This document shows positions 60,601 through 64,000 of a stretch of 64,000 bases of DNA, piece by piece. This DNA comes from Tetrahymena thermophila SB210. Its lineage: Eukaryota > Ciliophora > Oligohymenophorea > Hymenostomatida > Tetrahymenidae. A program made the translations under genes and the position numbers. Positions within the stretch are counted from its first letter, which is position 1. Each line of letters opens with the position of its first letter. The notes beneath the pieces were generated by a model. That model had not been told where the DNA came from. It made no database searches and was given only the letters and a program-made list of their open reading frames with translations. The stretch spans positions 248,001-312,000 of the forward strand of contig NW_002475926.1 of NCBI RefSeq assembly GCF_000189635.1, written 5' to 3'.

Positions 60601-60903
60601 AAAGCCTTTTCATATTATTACAAATTCTCATCAAATTTTTAGAATATTCTGCCTCAACCTATGCTCTTTCGCTCAATAAATTTGTGAATTCTTCAAAGAT
60701 TTTACGGCGATCCTATGAATGTTTTCTAACACTATCTCCTCTATCCTATTGTCATTAAAAAATAATATCAATCAATCTGTAAGTAGCAAAATCTCAGTTA
60801 AAAATTCTACCCATAAATCCTCAAAAATAAGGGGTATGCTATTAACAACACTTTCAGGTACCTAAATCTAATTTGGATCTACCTATTGCCTTTCTAAATT
60901 CAT
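57652..60903 (-). CDS. F-BAR domain protein with extra C-terminal domain
   Basis: Minus-strand exons recognised: 60903-60811, 60745-60588, 60375-60168, 60104-59989, 59692-59593, 59536-59459, 59399-59028, then 58971 onward. Residues 1-~270 match an F-BAR (FCH + coiled coil): SIPLIFEDLW, DRRKIFEEFTNLLSERAQVE, AEYSKNLMRICNNMKRLC, TRLRYLKSKRDFDDLQ and FQKQEEERNERIHDSILKML. F-BAR dimers bend membranes in endocytosis. A Glu/Gln-rich linker follows, then a second domain: YLYQQIMNHYLWKSRDFWES, AIFDSAFEELKG, FGQLVSLLQNMLLFEIDI. This resembles the helical SBF2/KIAA0513-type module, tentatively. Coding is convincing to ~57997, where a GTAAGC donor appears; the last exon and end coordinate are uncertain. 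More small introns may exist at 58700-58900. Confidence 0.75.
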
Positions 60904-61417
60904 TTAAATTATTGAAATGTTTATATTTTTTTATCTTATGATTATGTATAGATGAGTTTTCTCCTAAAAATTAACAAAAAATATATAATAATAAATAAAA
61001 TATCAATAAAGACACGAATGAGCAAAAAACCTTTTATATTTTATAAACTATTAGCTTAATAATAATATTCTTTTACTAATATTCCTGATGATAAAATTAA
61101 TTCTGATAAAATTATATATAATTTTAATAAAAGGCAGAATATTTAATCATTTTAATTCTATATTTTCAAAATGTATTATTAATTTAACTTAACTCATTCA
61201 TACACAATTCAAATAATTTTTAAATTATCTAAAAAAATGTAAGAAGTAAGATATTTATAAACTTTAAAAATAATTTTTATCTATAAATTTTAAAATATTT
61301 TTGTATTTAATAAATAAATTAAATATCTTATTTTTGCTTCAAAAATTTAATTCACTTAACATTTATTTTATAAAATAAAACAATCAAATTCATATAAAAA
61401 AAAAAAATAATATATTC
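60904..61417. other. AT-rich intergenic spacer
   Basis: About 510 bp, no supported feature. Confidence 0.5.
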
Positions 61418-64000
61418 TCAATTTTATTGGTCATCCTTGCCTAGTTAATAATTTTGTCTCCTGTGGCTTTTAGGTTTCTTAAATTCCTAAGTTTATTTTA
61501 TAGCATTTATCTCAGAACTAGCAAGTTAAACAAAGCACTTTTATAAAGACTCAGTTAAATCTCCTTATTCAACAGCATCTTAGCTCATGAGCTAATTTGT
61601 ATCTTAACTAATTTTAGAAATTAAACGTTAAGGAGAGTTTTTGCATTCTGTATCAGAAATTAAAGGAGTTAAATTTTTTGTTTGATCATCTTAAAAAGTT
61701 TCAGCAAAATTAGATTGTCTCTTTTTAAAAATAGAATTCTGATGAGATACTACAGGTGTATAATCTCTTGGAGTATCTTGATATATTTACATCTTTGATT
61801 TATTCATAATACCTTAAAGCTAACTTAACATATTTGTATGTTCCTAATTCTTTGATTACTCTTTATATAAAAATTTAATATATTTTTTTAAATTTAATAT
61901 AAATTAAAAAATAAATTGTTAATAATTTACTTGCTTAAGACTATGTTAAAGATCTATTAAGCATTTAAGATTATAATTTATTCAGATTTTGATTAAGATT
62001 TTCTAATTTTATCTTTGTTTAATTTAAATATACTTTTCTCCAGTTCATTAAAACTCTTCCACTTTTTTTTTCATTTAGTTTCATTTTAGATGTAAATATT
62101 CTGCAACATAACTTTTGCACAATATATTTAAGCAGTTTATTTGCACTACTAGTCTAATTGTCTAGCTTGAATTTAATGATAACCAAAATCATATAACCCA
62201 TATAGCAGTAATGAATTATTCCCATTAAAATTTAAAATACTTAACTAGAATATTACCTGCTCATGTAAAATAAAAAAATGCTAGGTATCAATAGTAAATA
62301 GGATATTAATTCTAACTTGAAAAGTGAGTTACTCTTAAAGGGTTAGAATTTCATGACTATTAGGACATAAGAGAAAATTATGATTATGCTCAAAATTAAT
62401 ATAAAATCCTAGTAATCATTTAAAAGGGTTGTAATGATAATGATGATTATTTTTAAATACATTCTGCAAAACTCCCAAAAGTAGTAATTAGGTTTAAATT
62501 CTACATAGAAAAACCCATATTTATATTTTAATATGCACTTATCAAAATTTTCATTATTTTTACCTTTGTCTTTTCTTAAATAGTATAATTGAACTAAAGG
62601 TGCAAAAACCCAAAAGAGTAAATTTGGTAGGACAAAACTATTGCTGAATTTGATATATGATTCGTCATCACAATTTATTAAAATATTGATAATTTAAAAT
62701 TTTTGATCTCCTATTTTACGACATGATAAAGCTTTAGTGAAAAAAGACAGACAGTCAGGCTAAAAAAAAAGAAATACTATGTTAAACATTGTGTATTTAT
62801 GGTAGTTTCCAACGCCTTTTAATTTTAATTTATTCATAACAGCAAGAAGAATTAAGAATAGAAGAAAAGTTAAGAATGGCAGTAAAGATTAACCAACTAT
62901 CATAATTCTTTCTTCTCCATAGTTTTTATACATATCTGAGCTAAATAAACATTATGTACTAATTACAAGCTTACTTGAAGGTGAACCTGCAGCTGAGGGT
63001 ATAGAAGATAAGAATGAAGGGATAAACTTCATATAAAATGTGAAAAGCAGGGAAGATAGCTGCAAATAATTAATTAAAACTTTAATATAGTATGATGATT
63101 CATCTAATGTGCAGCTCTTTGAAAAAGGAAGTAGCTTGAGAAATCTGAAATAATAACAAAGAGATTCATAGGTATATCTACCCATAAATAAAAATATACT
63201 CATGTATAGATATAAGAAAACCACTATCACTGAAACACTTATTATGGTTTTTTAGTAAAACTCATTACTGCATTCCTAACATTAGAACTGCTAAAATGAC
63301 TGAGAATATCTTTTCCCCCATACCTGACCTATAGTATCGCATTTTTCACAAATAGGCCCTAAATACCCTTCAATGCAACCATTAATTGAATCCACCTATT
63401 CACTACAAATGTCTGGGTTCATAAAATTGCATTATAATATTTCATCTGTCTAGTTATTAGATCTCCAATAACCATCCTCCAATGTCATTTAGTTGCCAAA
63501 ACAATTTGATACAAAGTTAGGACATTACTTACAAACTTGAGAATTTATTATCTTAATATCATTATTTTGCAAATATTGACTATAGTCAACTTATGGGTCA
63601 CTTAGTGAATACATACCTTAAGTACATTCTTGGCAGCTAATAAGGGTAATATATGATTAATTTATTGATTCAGAGTCTATTTGCGTTTAAGAAGAAGCAA
63701 GAATTTCTCCTTATTTGCAAGGTCTAAAAGATACAAGAGTTGGAACATTTACAGAATATCCTAATGAATTAAAATTAAATTATATACTAACAGAACTTAT
63801 TGATACTAATGGTAGCGAAGTTAGAGTTAAAGACTCAAAACTGAACATTTTTGTAATTTCATCATATTATTTAATTCCAATCAAGGATTATCCTTTTAAT
63901 TCAATAAAACTATTTTCCTTTGTTTAGGAAGTAGCATTCTAATTAATCTCTACTTGAATAAAGTAAGAGTTTAATTCTTACATAACTGTTTATTCATAAA
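61418..64000 (-). CDS. Large Cys-rich multi-pass membrane protein, C-terminal part (5' end outside window)
   Basis: The frame is open from the right edge to an intron 61930-61861 (70 nt), then an exon to TGA 61420-61418; about 837 residues are visible. The first ~280 are extracellular-type, with Cys pairs (CQECTQGMYS, CKQCPNFVSNC) and an EGF/furin-like end (GCIEGYLGPICEKCD). At least seven hydrophobic helices follow (e.g. TIISVSVIVVFLYLYMSIFL, LLPFLTFLLFLILLAVM, LKIIIIIITTLL, FILILSIIIIFSYVLIVM). Between them is a YGFFYVEFKPNYYFWEF segment typical of a large ciliate surface-protein family. A ~200-residue cytoplasmic Gln/Ser/Lys tail ends the protein. Function is unknown; a surface receptor or channel-like role is possible. 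Confidence 0.8.

Noticed and set aside
1..64000. CRISPR arrays, bacterial operons, riboswitches or ribosome binding sites
   Set aside because: Ciliate nuclear genes with spliceosomal introns and reassigned stops; no prokaryotic signals were found.

Overview
Organism. The window reads as macronuclear-type DNA of an oligohymenophorean ciliate, most likely a Tetrahymena-like hymenostome. It is roughly 80% A+T by eye. Long, conserved reading frames appear only when TAA and TAG are read as Gln and TGA as the sole stop. Introns are mostly about 46-70 nt, start GTAAA/GTAAG/GTATT and end in (A/T)AG, with a few of 130-380 nt. Paramecium-type 20-30 nt introns are not the rule here. All translations below use this code; exon joins are my own and were kept only where both sides read as coding and the total length is a multiple of three.

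Layout. 0-6.3 kb: the end of a RAP-domain protein, a small four-Cys protein, a four-pass membrane protein and a secreted Asp/Lys-rich protein. 6.5 kb: tRNA-Lys(UUU). 6.9-13.5 kb: SHQ1 (H/ACA snoRNP assembly), a Vti1-like SNARE, an unknown protein and the complex I zinc subunit NDUFS6. 13.9-25.8 kb: mostly small or low-complexity genes, including a secreted protein with about 57 DSNG(D/E)DN repeats, a calmodulin-like protein, a LYR-motif candidate and an EF-hand-like protein. 26.1-28.5 kb: a GYF-domain protein. 28.6-33.9 kb: two nearly identical ~498-bp direct repeats bracket a module with a Cys-rich gene, a single-HKD phospholipase-D-like gene and a 1.8-kb AT desert; the right copy contains the 3' end of a 537-residue gene. 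36.4-39.6 kb: katanin p80 with complete WD40 and con80 regions. 39.9-52.6 kb: three coiled-coil/Gln-rich proteins, one of 1,901 residues. 52.8-64 kb: an aldo-keto reductase, a low-complexity protein, an unresolved small gene, an F-BAR protein with an extra C-terminal domain, and the C-terminal part of a large Cys-rich multi-pass membrane protein that runs off the window.

Functional picture. There is no operon logic. The genes are independent nuclear genes for RNA biogenesis (SHQ1, tRNA, GYF, RAP), mitochondria (NDUFS6, LYR candidate), membrane traffic (SNARE, F-BAR) and the microtubule cytoskeleton (katanin p80, possibly the large coiled-coil proteins). The most unusual structure is the 28.6-33.9 kb module between direct repeats.

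Limits. No similarity search was possible. Family calls rest on motifs I recognise; first exons, last exons and in-frame introns are the least certain parts and are flagged in each entry.
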